Assembly: GCA_030248295.1 (NCBI GenBank) | Contig: JASANH010001401.1 | Location: 1-64,000 of the forward strand | DNA: 64,000 bases | DNA from: Mesodorylaimus sp. YZB2_4 | Taxonomy: Eukaryota > Nematoda > Enoplea > Dorylaimida > Dorylaimidae | Reading direction: 5' to 3' | Shown: positions 37,212-48,237 of the stretch, one piece after another | How positions within the stretch are numbered: position 1 is the first letter of the stretch | Layout of the letters: every line of letters begins with the position of its first letter | Notes under the pieces: model-generated | Databases searched by the model: none | Seen by the model: only the letters and a program-made list of their open reading frames with translations | What the model was told of the DNA's origin: nothing | Position numbers and translations under genes: made by a program

Positions 37212-37786
37212 GTTCGATGCGATGCGACGTGCTGTGTGCGATGCGATCGGTACCAATGCCTTGCCTTAGTTGGTCTAACTCTTGGGTCCCGAGAGCCAAC
37301 GCGTCTTATAACACAGGGCGAAATGGTTTTATCTGCATATCTCGACAACCGGCCATTGTTATGCAAAATCGTTTAGAGGATTATAGGTCGATAGGTAGGA
37401 CATGCCAGTACCAAAAATTATTAAAATCTATCCCGCGGTTCTCGAATGGCGGCCCAAAAACCCCAAAAAAGTGCACAAAAACAATAATAACTGCAATTGT
37501 ACAAAAGGAAGAACTATCTTCTATCACAGGCATCGTCCAGTTGCAACTTGATGCTGCAAACAGTCGGACGGGATAACTTCCAACAAGCCCTTGCGACCGC
37601 CTTTATTTGACGCATCGCATAACTTGTTGCGACCGTTGCATTCCTATATATATAGTATAGTTATATCCTCTTTACGATGCAGCAAATAAGCTTAATCGCG
37701 ACGCCCGTTGTGATAGTATACTTGCTTGCGGAAAATATGGGTCGACTGCGTCAATTAGCACCCTAAAGTGACGCATCGCATCGAAC
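37212..37786 (+). mobile_element. MITE-like foldback element with TA flanks
   Basis: The left end gttcgatgcgatgcgac (37212-37228) is matched in inverted orientation by the right end ending gcatcgcatcgaac at 37786, with one mismatch near the inner side. Both ends are flanked by TA, as expected for Tc1/mariner-type insertion. Related gatgcgat and cgcatcgc words recur inside (37180, 37244, 37606). The ~575-bp length and lack of a transposase ORF fit a non-autonomous element. Confidence 0.6.
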
Positions 37787-38101
37787 TATACTTCGGGCTT
37801 CATCTGTTTCCTTGTTCGAGCGATTGCTTTGCTTCTCTCACACATGCATTAGCAATCGTGGGTTGGAGAGTGTGAAAATGTGCACGAGATTTTTCGCTCG
37901 CCCGCATTTGACGTGACTGCTCTCATGACTACATATATCACATGTAACTAGCATTAGCATACCCACTGACTGCAAGACTGTCGCACTTTGCAATATGCCT
38001 TCGTCTTCATTTGCACTTTGAGCTTTGCTGCATCAAGTTGCGCTCTCGTCCGAAGCGTTGACCAAGGCTTGCTACCGGGATCGAAAGCTAAGTAGGTAAC
38101 G
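37787..38101. other. Intergenic
   Basis: Short spacer upstream of the small membrane-protein gene; nothing supported. Confidence 0.4.
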
Positions 38102-38702
38102 ATGGGAAGGGAGATAAGGATCAAATGGAAAGTAGCGATCGGTCTAGATGTGAACAAATGCCGGAAGGTCATCCGCGCCGCCATCATCATGTTCTCTCTT
38201 GGCTTCGTGACTGCCGAGATGGTCGGCCGAAATCTACCGTTGAAATGGATCCTCATCTCGACGATGGTTTTGTGGGTCATAGCAGCTCTCTGGTCCGTTC
38301 TGCTTTCTCTTCATATCGGTGGTGAGTTGGCGACGTTGGTGAGCGATTTGGACTGGGAGGGGCCATAAATAAGAGGAATACGATTACAGGCCTTGATGTG
38401 GAATATCACTGGCTTGGGAGTCATCGAGGGGTCAATGGTCAGCGATAGTCCTTGCGCTCTCTACGTCGTGCCTTTGACATTCGCCGTCGCCGTGTACGCT
38501 GCCAGTCGGTGGCCCGCCTTAGCCTTGCTGCTGGTACCTTTCATTTTCATCCCCAATAAACCTTGGAAAACCGACTTTCTTGCAGGTAGTGCTGGCTGCC
38601 ATCGCAATGTTCAAACGCTTCGGAGCCACGATTAGTGGCACTGGCCTTCAAGACCAAGACTTCCCTGGAGGATGGCAGCGCCTGGCAACAGGTGAGCAGT
38701 GA
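38102..38702 (+). CDS. Small multi-pass membrane protein, unknown
   Basis: Three exons (38102-38338, 38390-38533, 38586-38702) join in phase 0 with 51- and 52-nt introns to give 165 residues. Hydrophobic segments: AAIIMFSLGFVTAEMV, WILISTMVLWVIAALWSVLL, CALYVVPLTFAVAVYAASRW, and ALALLL joined to VVLAAIAMF, so four helices are likely. The N-terminus is basic (MGREIRIKWK) and the C-terminus is polar (GLQDQDFPGGWQRLATGEQ). I do not recognise the family; four-helix proteins of this size are common in nematodes. Confidence 0.7.
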
Positions 38703-38984
38703 CAGACTGTGAGCACAAGAATTGCCGGGTGATGTTGGGTCCAATTCTCTCTTTCTGGTTACATGCGCTTTTGTGCTTGCGTTATTTGGCTCCTGTGATG
38801 CTGTTGTGCGGTATTGTAGTCAATGGTGAGAGGACAAGGCCCCGTGTTTTCGTCACTGAAGACGCAAATCAGTGATTTATTGCATTAGCTAAGCGGATCA
38901 AAGCGAATAAATTTTTCCACTGATCTCACATCATTATTCTCTTTGACGACAATAGTCGCCAGCGCTCAAAGCACAGTTTTCTCA
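38703..38984. other. Intergenic
   Basis: Spacer between convergent genes; no feature seen. Confidence 0.4.
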
Positions 38985-41683
38985 TCAACAGTAGCAAGCC
39001 TGGTCGACGCTGACCAAATCGTAGTGCTGATAATTAGCGCTGTACACGAAATTGGAACAATCGTTGTTGTACAGTTGTCCCAATAAATGGCACTCGCCCG
39101 TTTGGGTGTTCCAATCAAAGCTTCCGCAACCAGATTGCCGCAGGCAAGTCAGTGCGCAATCGGCATTGGTTAGGTTCTGGATGATTTGCAAAGGCGTGTA
39201 CGACAAGTAACCATTGTCTGTGAGGGGTGAGAAGCTGCCTGTGTACTTTGGAATGCAGCCTGAAATATGTACATTGAGGAAAGATGCAGGATAATACCGA
39301 GATGCAATGGACCGTGAGTGTACCTGACACGGTTGCTCCAGAAATCCTCGTGGTCGCCGTTGGCGAAAAAGGATTGCTCTGAGCCATTGCGGGTGAAGGC
39401 GATGGGAGCATGGAGGTCAGGGACGAAAAGCTCCCCGTTGGTTGGTTTGTGGGAGGGAGCGCTGGTGACATCGATCCTAGGAAAAAGAGTGCCTAGCCTA
39501 GAGTGTTTGGCACAGCCATGTTGCTGAAACGTTATGGTTTTATCGAGGTAAAACACAATATGGAGATATAAAAAGTACGCTTCGACTGCGCTGCGCGGTC
39601 GTCAGTAGCTGGCGATGTACTCATGCGTTTTGCTTCAAATAAAGCATTCTGTTTCAATTCAGAACGCGAAACAACAAATACTTGACGCTTTTGACCTTAC
39701 CAATTACAGTTGACCCAGTCTGTGCTGAAGCAGGCATTGACGTACCAGTTAGCATTGTTTGAGGGACTGATGACTGCGAGTTAACTGCTCCAGTGCTTAC
39801 GGGTTGGCCCGATGACCCGCTTGTACCTTGCATTGTAGACATAGGTGCAGCAGTTGAGTCAGTTGTACCTGGAATTAAAGATGTTGGAACTGGAACCGAC
39901 GAAGCGGATGTGGCGGGTCCGCTTGCGGGTGCTACACCAATCGTAGTAGTCGCGGGCTGCATAACACTTGCGCCGCTGGTTTCCATCCCACTAGTCGGCG
40001 GTGGGGGAGTCATTGTTAGGATTGTGGTGGTCGGCTGATCGGCATCTGTTGTGGCAGGCATTACTGTCGTGGTAGGCATATCTGGCATGGTAGGAATAGC
40101 TGTCGTTGTGGGCATCGCCGCCATTGTGGGCATCGCTGTTGTGGGCATTGCCGTCGTGGTGGGAATAACCGTGGTGGGCATTGCCGTGATGGGCCTTGTA
40201 GTCGTAGGCTCTGCCGTTGTGGTGGGCACAGGTGTATTAGTAGGCGTAGTAGTAGTGGTGGGTGTCGTAGTCGTGGCAAATGTAGTAGTCACGGTCGTGG
40301 TGCTTGTGGTTGTCGTCGTAGTAGCGGGAGAAGCTGAAAGACGAGGGCTGGCTCTACTGTAGGAATAGAACACTAGCAAGTCGGAGTGACCTCCAAAACT
40401 GTCAGTTACAGCAAAAATGGGAGAAGCTTCTTACTCGGGGTGGGCATATTCAATAGACAGACCCCGTAGAGGCCTTGATAGCAATCACCCATGTACCAGC
40501 AGTAGTCGCCCGACTCGTAGTCTTGCATGACGTTCACGCAGGTGCCAGGCCACGTCTCGGGATCTCCGGGTTGACCCGGGCACCAAGCCGACCAGTCCGT
40601 CGGTTGAAGCACGCTTCCGTCAGACCATTCAAACTGCTGGGTCGCTGTATTGTAGGAGAGTCCGAACCACGCACTTGCCAATTGTGAACCGATGTAGCTG
40701 ACGAGAGGAAATGCTTGGCTAGATCTCTTAACAATTATTCAGATTACATAACACTCACTATTCGGCATATTTCCAGACCCATTCCTCTTTGGCGAAGAGC
40801 ACGTGGCTGTTGTTAGCAGCGCAGCTGGCCACAGCATCCTCGTACGAAACTGGATCTTGACTGTATTTCATGCACTGACCACCCCAGGCGGTAAAACCGG
40901 GAGGGCAGGCTAAATATCGTAAAAAGCCATGGATAAGCGGTTCAAAGGACAGTTTCGTTCACTTACTGACGTCAGCGAAAGATGGAAAGGTGTATGGGGT
41001 ACCTGCAACAACCGATATTCAGTCCTTGCTTAAAAGATAACTGGATGCAATTAACTAACCCGTTCCAATAGTCGTAGTCTGTGCTTTCACACAGACTGGC
41101 GCCAAGGTTGTGCCACACGAAACCGCGAACCAGGCCAAGGTCTTCAACCTGATATCATACTTGATAGAAACGCATGCTCCAGAGTTCATGTTTGGTTGAT
41201 TAGTGCCCCAGGGCGCCCAATCAACGCCGGGGGTATACGTGGTGCCATCGGCCCAGCTCCAGACCTGAGTGGGCGCGTCATAGTGTAGTCCCATCCAAAT
41301 ACTGGTCAACTGTTGCTGAGGGAGGTTCCTAAAGAGTTGGTCTTTTCGATGGTCTGTTTTTGTAATAGCCCAAATATGAGTGCCTTACTGTACGATCATC
41401 TCCCAGTCACTCTGCTTTTTTACAAAAAAGAGGGTGGCGTTGTCTTGAGCGCACGTGTCCATGGCGTTTTGCCACGGCATCTTGCTCGTACTCACCATCG
41501 CACACTGACCAGCCATGGAGTTGTACCCTGGCGGGCACTGGCCTGAAAAGTAGTGAAAGGACTGCCACGACCGAATTCATATTTCGTGGTTAGCTTACCG
41601 GCGCACAGCTGAAATTCAAGAAACAGGATAATCAGCCATTTTTGGAATCCTACGAAAAATCGTAAGTTATATGCGCCAAGCAT
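38985..41683 (-). CDS. Lectin gene C: signal, CTLD, CTLD, mucin stalk, PAN
   Basis: Starts at 41683 (MLGAYNLRFFVGFQKWLIIL, signal peptide). CTLD1 includes CPPGYNSMAGQC, SIWMGLHYDAPTQVWSWADG, APWGTNQPN and APVCVK; the TTIGTG linker and a short exon (PYTFPSFADV) follow. CTLD2 (about 40910-40440) includes CPPGFTAWGGQC, AWFGLSYNTATQQFEWSDG, SAWCPGQPG and GVCLLNMPTP. The stalk is Thr/Pro/Met-rich (AMPTTAMPTMAAMPTTTA) and is split, with a second Ser/Pro/Thr exon at 39478-39328. The final PAN exon (39260-38985) has LTCLRQSGCGSFDWNTQTGE, CHLLGQ and NYQHYDLVSVDQACYC. First of three clustered same-strand paralogues. Confidence 0.85.
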
Positions 41684-42047
41684 CTTGTGACTCAATTTCG
41701 ACCAGACGCTTGGTGTCGATATCTCAAACTCTGCTTGTTAGTCCTCAGGAGCTCCTAACTGCAGTTACCAAGCAACGGCCATGTGAACAAGCTAAAATCG
41801 GCAAAGCGTCAAGAATCTCACGATCCACATGGGACAGAGCTGATCGTGAGTGTGTATGTGCTCCAAGGTGATGGTCTCTGCTGTGCATGTAACTCTGCCA
41901 GGTATAACGGATCTGTGAAATCGTAATAATATCTCGTTCCGCGGATCAATCTGCTATGGACGAAAGCCATAAAGCTTTACTGCGTACCCTATACAGTACG
42001 TGGTATCATCCTTTCGTCACGACCTCTTTCGTCCTTCTGTGCTTACA

Positions 42048-43768
42048 TCAACAGGAGCACAAATGTTCCAGACTTCTAAACTCGAAGTGACTATAATCTT
42101 GATCTGGCACAAAATGCTCACAGCCTCTAGCAAACTGCTGCTCGAGTAGGCGACATTCGCTGGTTTCTCTGTTCCAGTCGAAACTGGCGCATTGAACTTG
42201 TCGCATGCATTCCAAAGCGCACTCATTGTCGTTGCTTACATTCTTCACTGTTTTCATGGGCTGATAATCTAAGTAACCGTTTTGTGAAAGTGGCAAGAAC
42301 TGTCCTGTGTCGACGGTTTTGCAACCTGAAATGAGACAGGCATGCAATTCCTCATCTACGAGCTATTATTCCTTTGTGGATACTTTTGCTGGGCAAATTC
42401 AAGAAACACACAGCATATAGTGCGTCAGAGCAACTGCTCATTCGCCAACAATATTGCCCCAAGAGCCCTTTTGAGGTCGAGACACACTGCCCGATCCATT
42501 GCTCAGGGGGTCCTGGTTGATTTGGGCACCAGGGAGTGTAGTCGGATGCACTGAGCGGGCTTCCATCAGCCCATTCGAACCCAGTCTCTGTGTTGTAAGA
42601 CAGACTGATCCAAAAGTTAGCGTGCAGCGACGGAGGGAAGCTGTAAACCGCAGGGAAATTGATGTTACCACCAAAACCATCATGTTATGGCTCATATAAT
42701 AAAGGTTCATAACTTACAACTGGGTGAACACCCAAAACCAGTTCTGTTTGCCGAAGAAAATCTGGCTGTTTTTAGCGGCACATTGACTTGCGGCACTCTC
42801 ATAGTCCATGGCTCCTTGAATATTTATCTTACATCGGCCGGCGTACTCTTCGAAGCCAGTTGGGCAAGCTACAGTAGGAAGAGATGAAGATGGGATTTAC
42901 AAAACGCGAGTTTCACTCCACCACGACATGTCTCGCCTGACACCAGGTCTCTTCTTCAAGGTGTCAGTCTCGTCAGCCAGGCATGTCAGTTCGACCTTGG
43001 TGATCAAAAACACCGCACGGCATGTGAACATACTTACTGGAATCAGGGAATGATGCAAGCATGACTGAAGGAGAAATCGCATATCGCATGTTGAAACTAG
43101 AGCTATCCAGTTAACTTACCGCTTCCCAATTCGGTGTCCCCGTTCTGCAACACATATTCACATAATTTGAAGCTGCAGCGAGTAAAGTACACACTTACGA
43201 TCGGTTTAACGCAGACTGGAATCAAAGGAGTGTCACATGGAATAAGAAACCAAGCGAGCCTTTCGAGTACCATATCATATCTGATGTTGACACATTGACC
43301 AGTGTTCACGTTCGGTTGATTGTGCCCCCACGGAGCCCAGCTGACCTCTGGATCATAAGGAATGCCATCCGACCACAAGTACATACCCGTGTCTACGTCA
43401 TATCGCAGTCCGATCCAGATACTGGTCAGTTGCTGCTGGCTGACACTTCTGCAGTGCAAGAAAAGATGCTGGAGCAGACACGAACCAGGGTCTTTTTTCC
43501 TTACTGTACTATTTGACTCCAGTCCATTCGGCGCTTTATAGTTACCAGCGTGGCATTCTCTTTGGTGCACAGGTCTATAGCATTCTGCCACTGAACCTGG
43601 ACGGCCTTAATGGAGACGCACTTGTAAGACGCAAGTTGATACCCAGTCGGACATTGCCCTAAAATTATTCAACTGAAAGCAATCAGAGGCAAAAACCTTT
43701 GCAAATTCACCTTTGCAAATATGAACAATCGAGGCGAGTAATACAAGCAATGAACGTAGGTGGATCAT
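42048..43768 (-). CDS. Lectin gene D: signal, CTLD, CTLD, PAN, no stalk
   Basis: Signal exon from 43768 (MIHLRSLLVLLASIVHICKG). CTLD1 (about 43660-43200) shows SIWIGLRYDVDTGMYLWSDG, APWGHNQPNVNTGQC and PVCVKP. CTLD2 (about 42870-42400) shows FWISLSYNTETGFEWADG, TPWCPNQPGPPEQW and ALYAVCFLNLP. The CTLD2 exon joins by a 62-nt intron directly to the PAN exon (about 42330-42048): CKTVDTGQFLPLSQNGY, CALECMRQVQCASFDWNRET, CRLLEQ and YSHFEFRSLEHLCSC. The Thr/Ser stalk found in its neighbours is absent, which makes this the most compact family member. Confidence 0.8.
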
Positions 43769-44087
43769 CCCGAAAGTACTAGCTCACACTGCCTTTTACT
43801 TGCAATCGGAGGCACTGATCGTGAGTTATAAGTTTATTTTGGTTTTGTAAGTCGACCCAAGCCGAGGCTCTCACTCAGCAACCACATGATAAAGCAAATT
43901 GGCAAGGAGACGTCTAGATTGCTTTTAGCGCCCACGGTTTTATGGATATGTATATGATCTCTCCCTGTATGTTGGCATGGGTATCAAAGACTGATCATAA
44001 AAGACATACGAACATGACCGATGTTTCTGCATTTTATACAGACAACCAGTTCTTGCTTGAGGAAAAATATGGAAGAGCAGGCATCAA
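43769..44087. other. Spacer between lectin genes D and E
   Basis: No supported feature. Confidence 0.5.
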
Positions 44088-46066
44088 TCAGAGATAGCAT
44101 TTATTATCGACATTGATCAGATCGAAATGTTCATAGTTAGGATTAGGGATGAAATTGGTAAGTCCACCCGTAGCCTGTTTACCCAGGAGACGACATTCAC
44201 CCGATTGCGCGTTCCAATCAAACCCGTGGCATTCGTTTCGCTTCAAGCAGGCTGCAGCGCAACTGCCGTCAGTGCGGTTGTTCAAAATACTGACGGGAGT
44301 GAAATCAAAGTAGCCATTCTGTGAGTGTGGCAGGAAGCTACCAGTTCTTGTGGGTTGACAGTCTGAAAAGTCAGGAAAATTTTATGCGCAATCGGAGCTG
44401 ACGAGAGAATCGATCAACTGAAAGCCGAGTTACGCGATGCCAATAATAGGCAAATCCGAGCATGATTGTGAGTCATCTACTCTGGCAAAAAATTCTCCCG
44501 TTTCCATGTTTATCGATTCCCTCATGAGTCTGCAGTCGTAATACCGACAGACGCGTCCATCTTAATCGGAGAAAAATAGAACATCGGTAGTTTAAAGGTA
44601 ACCGACAGGCCTTTAGATGGAAGCATTGGGCTCGGAGATGACGGTGTGGATGCACTGAAGTCTGAAGGAAACCAAACCCGTAACAATATGATGCATGTCA
44701 CAATGAGATCTTACTCGGACGTGTCGACGTAGATGTGGGCCTAGCAGTCGACGCGGAAGTTGGCTTGGGGGTCTGTCCAGATGTGGGGGTTACTCGAGAC
44801 GCGGTAGTGTGTGGGGATGAAAGTGTGTAAGGAGCTGATGGCTTAGCAGACGCTGTTGGAAGGACTGATGATGGCAGAAGTGAATTGTGGGTCCTGGTAG
44901 AGCCGATGCTAGGACGCGATGATAAAGTAGAACTTGGTGTCACAGTTGAACGGGACGTGACAGTGCCTAAACAAAGATTTTTGCCTATCAGCGGCCTCTT
45001 TCCATGTTAGAATTAGTACCTGAACTCGAACTTGTTACTGGGCTTGAGGACGTCGGCAGTAACTTAATCGTCGTGCTGGTCGAACTCACTGATCTCGAGG
45101 GAGATGCCGTGGCAGAAGGCGATGGAACTGCTGGCGCTTTGCTGGTTGGCCCAGGCGCAATCGTGCTTGGGAATTTCGTCGTAGATCGGCGTGTGCTGGA
45201 AGAGCGACCTGAACTGGAGCTTCTAGTCGTCGAGGGGTGCGTGCTCTGAGTCCTCGTGCTCACCGACGATGATTTGGTCGAGGTACTGGTGGCCATGGCG
45301 GGTGGGAGAGTACTAAGTGTGGACGACGCTGCAATAAGATGAAATGTCCTCTGTCTAGCACCAATGGGCAAAAAAACGACTTGTATACCTGTACTGAACA
45401 CACAAATACTGACTGTTGGCTTACTGCAATCAGCCATGTACCAACAAAATTTCCCAGCTTCTGTTTGTTTTACCCTCACACAATATCCGGATGATTGGTC
45501 TGGTGTTACGACATCGGATGAACACCAAGCTGACCAATCGCTCGATTGATTGAAGACGCTTCCATCAGCCCATTCAAATTGTGTGGTAATTTTGTTGTAA
45601 CTCAAACCTACCCAGACATCGTACGTCATAACCATGGAATTTACACTGTAATAACAAGTCTTAGTTTCAAAAAACGTGCCAGGTTACAAGGGCATACCAG
45701 GAAAAATACTCCCATTTCTCGGCATCTTTGGCAAAAACGATCTGCCCGCTCACGTCAGCGCATTGTTTCTTTGCGGTGTCGTAATCCTGCTTGATACTTT
45801 TATTGCAGTACATGCAACTGGTGCCGCTTACTGTAAACGGATGTGTGCATCCTGCGCGAACAGTACAATGGCAAGATAGCCCTCGGCACAAGTCAGAAGT
45901 TCACCTACTTATACTGGGAGCGTTCGGATCAACTCTTGACACAACGCATCCTGAAGACAATTATTTTCCATGGATCCAACACTACGAAGGATGAAGTAGG
46001 CAATGCTTACTCACCTTGGTCTGCTGGAAAAAGAGTGGCTGCTAGAAGAAATGAGAAGAACAACAT
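44088..46066 (-). CDS. Lectin gene E: signal, single CTLD, stalk, PAN
   Basis: Signal exon 46066-46015 (MLFFSFLLAATLFPADQ). The next exon (from 45851) starts CTHPFTVSGTSCMYCNKSIK and continues CADVSGQIVFAKDAEKWEY. The CTLD core follows with VWVGLSYNKITTQFEWADG, SAWC and WYMADCSKPTVSICV. Only one CTLD is present; it is closest to the CTLD2 type (SAWC, QSSGYC). Two Ser/Thr/Pro exons (about 45330-45020 and 44970-44715) make the stalk. An extra exon (about 44560-44435) has cysteines (GRVCRYYDCRLMRESINMET). The PAN exon is 44362-44088 (CLKRNECHGFDWNAQSGEC, RLLGKQ, NYEHFDLINVDNKCYL). Confidence 0.75.
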
Positions 46067-46580
46067 CCTGGAACCATTAGAACTTAAAGCTGGCTCTGTT
46101 CCTCCTCTCTCCCTCTCATAAGGATTCATCGGTTTAGCGGACGACAAAAACGTTTGAAAATTGAGTAATGAAAAACCGGCGATTCTGGATAAGGGTATAA
46201 GGAGAGGCTTTTAGTAGTCATGGATTAGGCATGCTAGATCCAATAGATTACACAAATGGACGGAGAAAATGCGTTCCAGACAGACTTGACTGTGATTCTC
46301 GCCGTGGTAAATCGATATTTTATGGTAAAATCCATATACTGTAACCACAGTGCGTTTCCGTTTTCTCCAATCCTACGAACTGATTACACTGCATGAAGTT
46401 TGAAATATCCGCCGTTTTGAGCTAAAGTATGATATTCAGGAGACAGAGCAGACAGAGCACAAGCGGCAACTGTCGATCAAATTTGTGGCAGGTTTCTTGG
46501 AAACAGTTTCTTTTCTTTAAGCTGCTGATAAAACTGATTTTTTTTCTTCAGTGATCGTAATATATGCAAAATCTTGGAAA
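46067..46580. other. Intergenic between divergent genes
   Basis: Shared 5' flank of lectin gene E (-) and the coiled-coil gene (+); no clear core-promoter motif recognised. Confidence 0.4.
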
Positions 46581-48062
46581 ATGGGTCGAAAACGTAAAGT
46601 CTTTATGGAAGAGCCTGTGCCCGAACAAACGATTCGAACAGTTGCATCGATGAAACAAATGATTGCCCGGGCCCAAGCTGTCGAAAATTCGAGAGTTCGT
46701 ATTGCCATAAGGAAAAAGAATTATAGTTTGGTTGCTTCGCAAGGTAATATTGAGCCTACTAGTCCATCAGATCAAATTATCGGCGGCGGCGAAACTGTGG
46801 CGATGAACAGTGATATCAGGCGTGATGAAGAGGATGACCGCCTAGTGAGAACTGTTTTTTTGCGATGTTTGCAACCAATTTTAATCTCACTTGCAGTTTA
46901 AGCAGAAGTTTTTATATTTTAGCGTATTTCTTTGACACCGATTCCGCAAGAAGAGCAGTCAGGTGCTGATGGTGAAACCAATACTGAATCTTCGTCGAAA
47001 ATCGATTTAACCCCGACTGCCATCAAAACCGAGCAACAGAAGTTCGAATTCTACAACGATCAAGCTGAGGTCTGTATGACATATGCGATAATATCACGGG
47101 GACTTTATGCGAGCAGCTGATCAGTGTTTTAGAATCAGGGGTGCCCTCTTCTGAGGCGAGGGGGAGGTTTACTGTTTAGCCTACAGTATGTACAGTACCG
47201 GTATAAACTTAGACAGTCATTCTCTGTAAGCAACTCAAGTTGAAAGTTTTCAGTGTAACTCTCTCGTTTAGGATAATTTTCAAAGAATCGATGATTCGTT
47301 CAACGCACAAACGCTGTCGTGCGGAGAGGCGTGCATTTGGCATACCAGATGTCAAATGCTTGAAAATCAATTAAAGGTGGAGTACGAGCGCTATGTCGAA
47401 TCGAATCGAATGTGTCTCAAATTGCAAAAACAAAACGAAAATTTGGAGAAACAAAATGAATTTCTTCTAATTCAAACTAAGGAGTTGGAAACAATTGTAG
47501 CAACTCTGAAAGAACAAGGCCCCTTGAAGTGTTCTCAAGAAAGTCCAGTGAATACAGGGTGCTTGGGCAAAGCTGACCCCGCGAAGGTACCGGATTGCCG
47601 CATCCAAATTCCTATTGAGCAACCGATCATGAAGGATACTGGAGGAACCGCGAAACCAGATTTTACCATTATCAGTTCTTCGTCTAATTCGTGCTTTTCT
47701 CCTCCAATCAATTTGCCTCACTTCATCCTTCCTGATCTGACCCGCCCACCTCCTCCGCTGCCAGTAAGCTTTCTATCAATGATCAAGACTTCCACTGGAA
47801 TACCCGTGCTAAAAGTTAGCGGTAAACGAATGCCTTTGTTACCTGATCCAGTTGAATTGAGAAATAACCAGCAGGAGGTGCTGAGTAAGTGGCCAAAAAA
47901 GTATTAGTTTCGAGTTTGGAGGCACAAACCTGATTTAAGTGGCCGTAAATAATGACACTGTAGCCAGTGTACAGTAATTGGTCTCGTTTTTCTTGTCATT
48001 TCGCAGGACACTTACGGATTTTGATCTCATCCTTTCAAGTTCCAGGTGACTGCAGTATATAG
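46581..48062 (+). CDS. Coiled-coil nuclear-type protein, unknown
   Basis: Exons 46581-46844, 46923-47069, 47272-47884 and probably 48007-48062, joined in phase. The start ATG encodes MGRKRKVFMEE, a basic NLS-like N-terminus. The middle is acidic and Ser/Thr-rich. Exon 3 has a coiled coil of about 50 residues (LENQLKVEYERYVESNRMCL, then LQKQNENLEKQNEFLLIQTK, ELETIVATL) followed by a Pro-rich segment (PDLTRPPPPLPVSF). If the last donor is not used, the protein ends at 47907 instead. The basic-plus-coil arrangement recalls leucine-zipper proteins, but the basic region is not adjacent to the coil, so no family is claimed. Confidence 0.65.
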
Positions 48063-48237
48063 CGCTGTTTTTTTCTGGGCAGTCATGAATATTGGGCTTA
48101 TTCATGTTGAAAAATATGTTAGCATGCGATTAGGTTTGTATTATATTCTTTTAATGACATTGATACGTGTTTTCAATGTATGCCTAACCCTACATATGCA
48201 TGCCATATCGGCACAGGTATGTACGCCTACAGTACGT

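Noticed and set aside
42400..42450. Apparent frameshift at the end of gene D CTLD2
   Set aside because: On re-reading, the bases give ALYAVCFLNLP in one open frame; no lesion.
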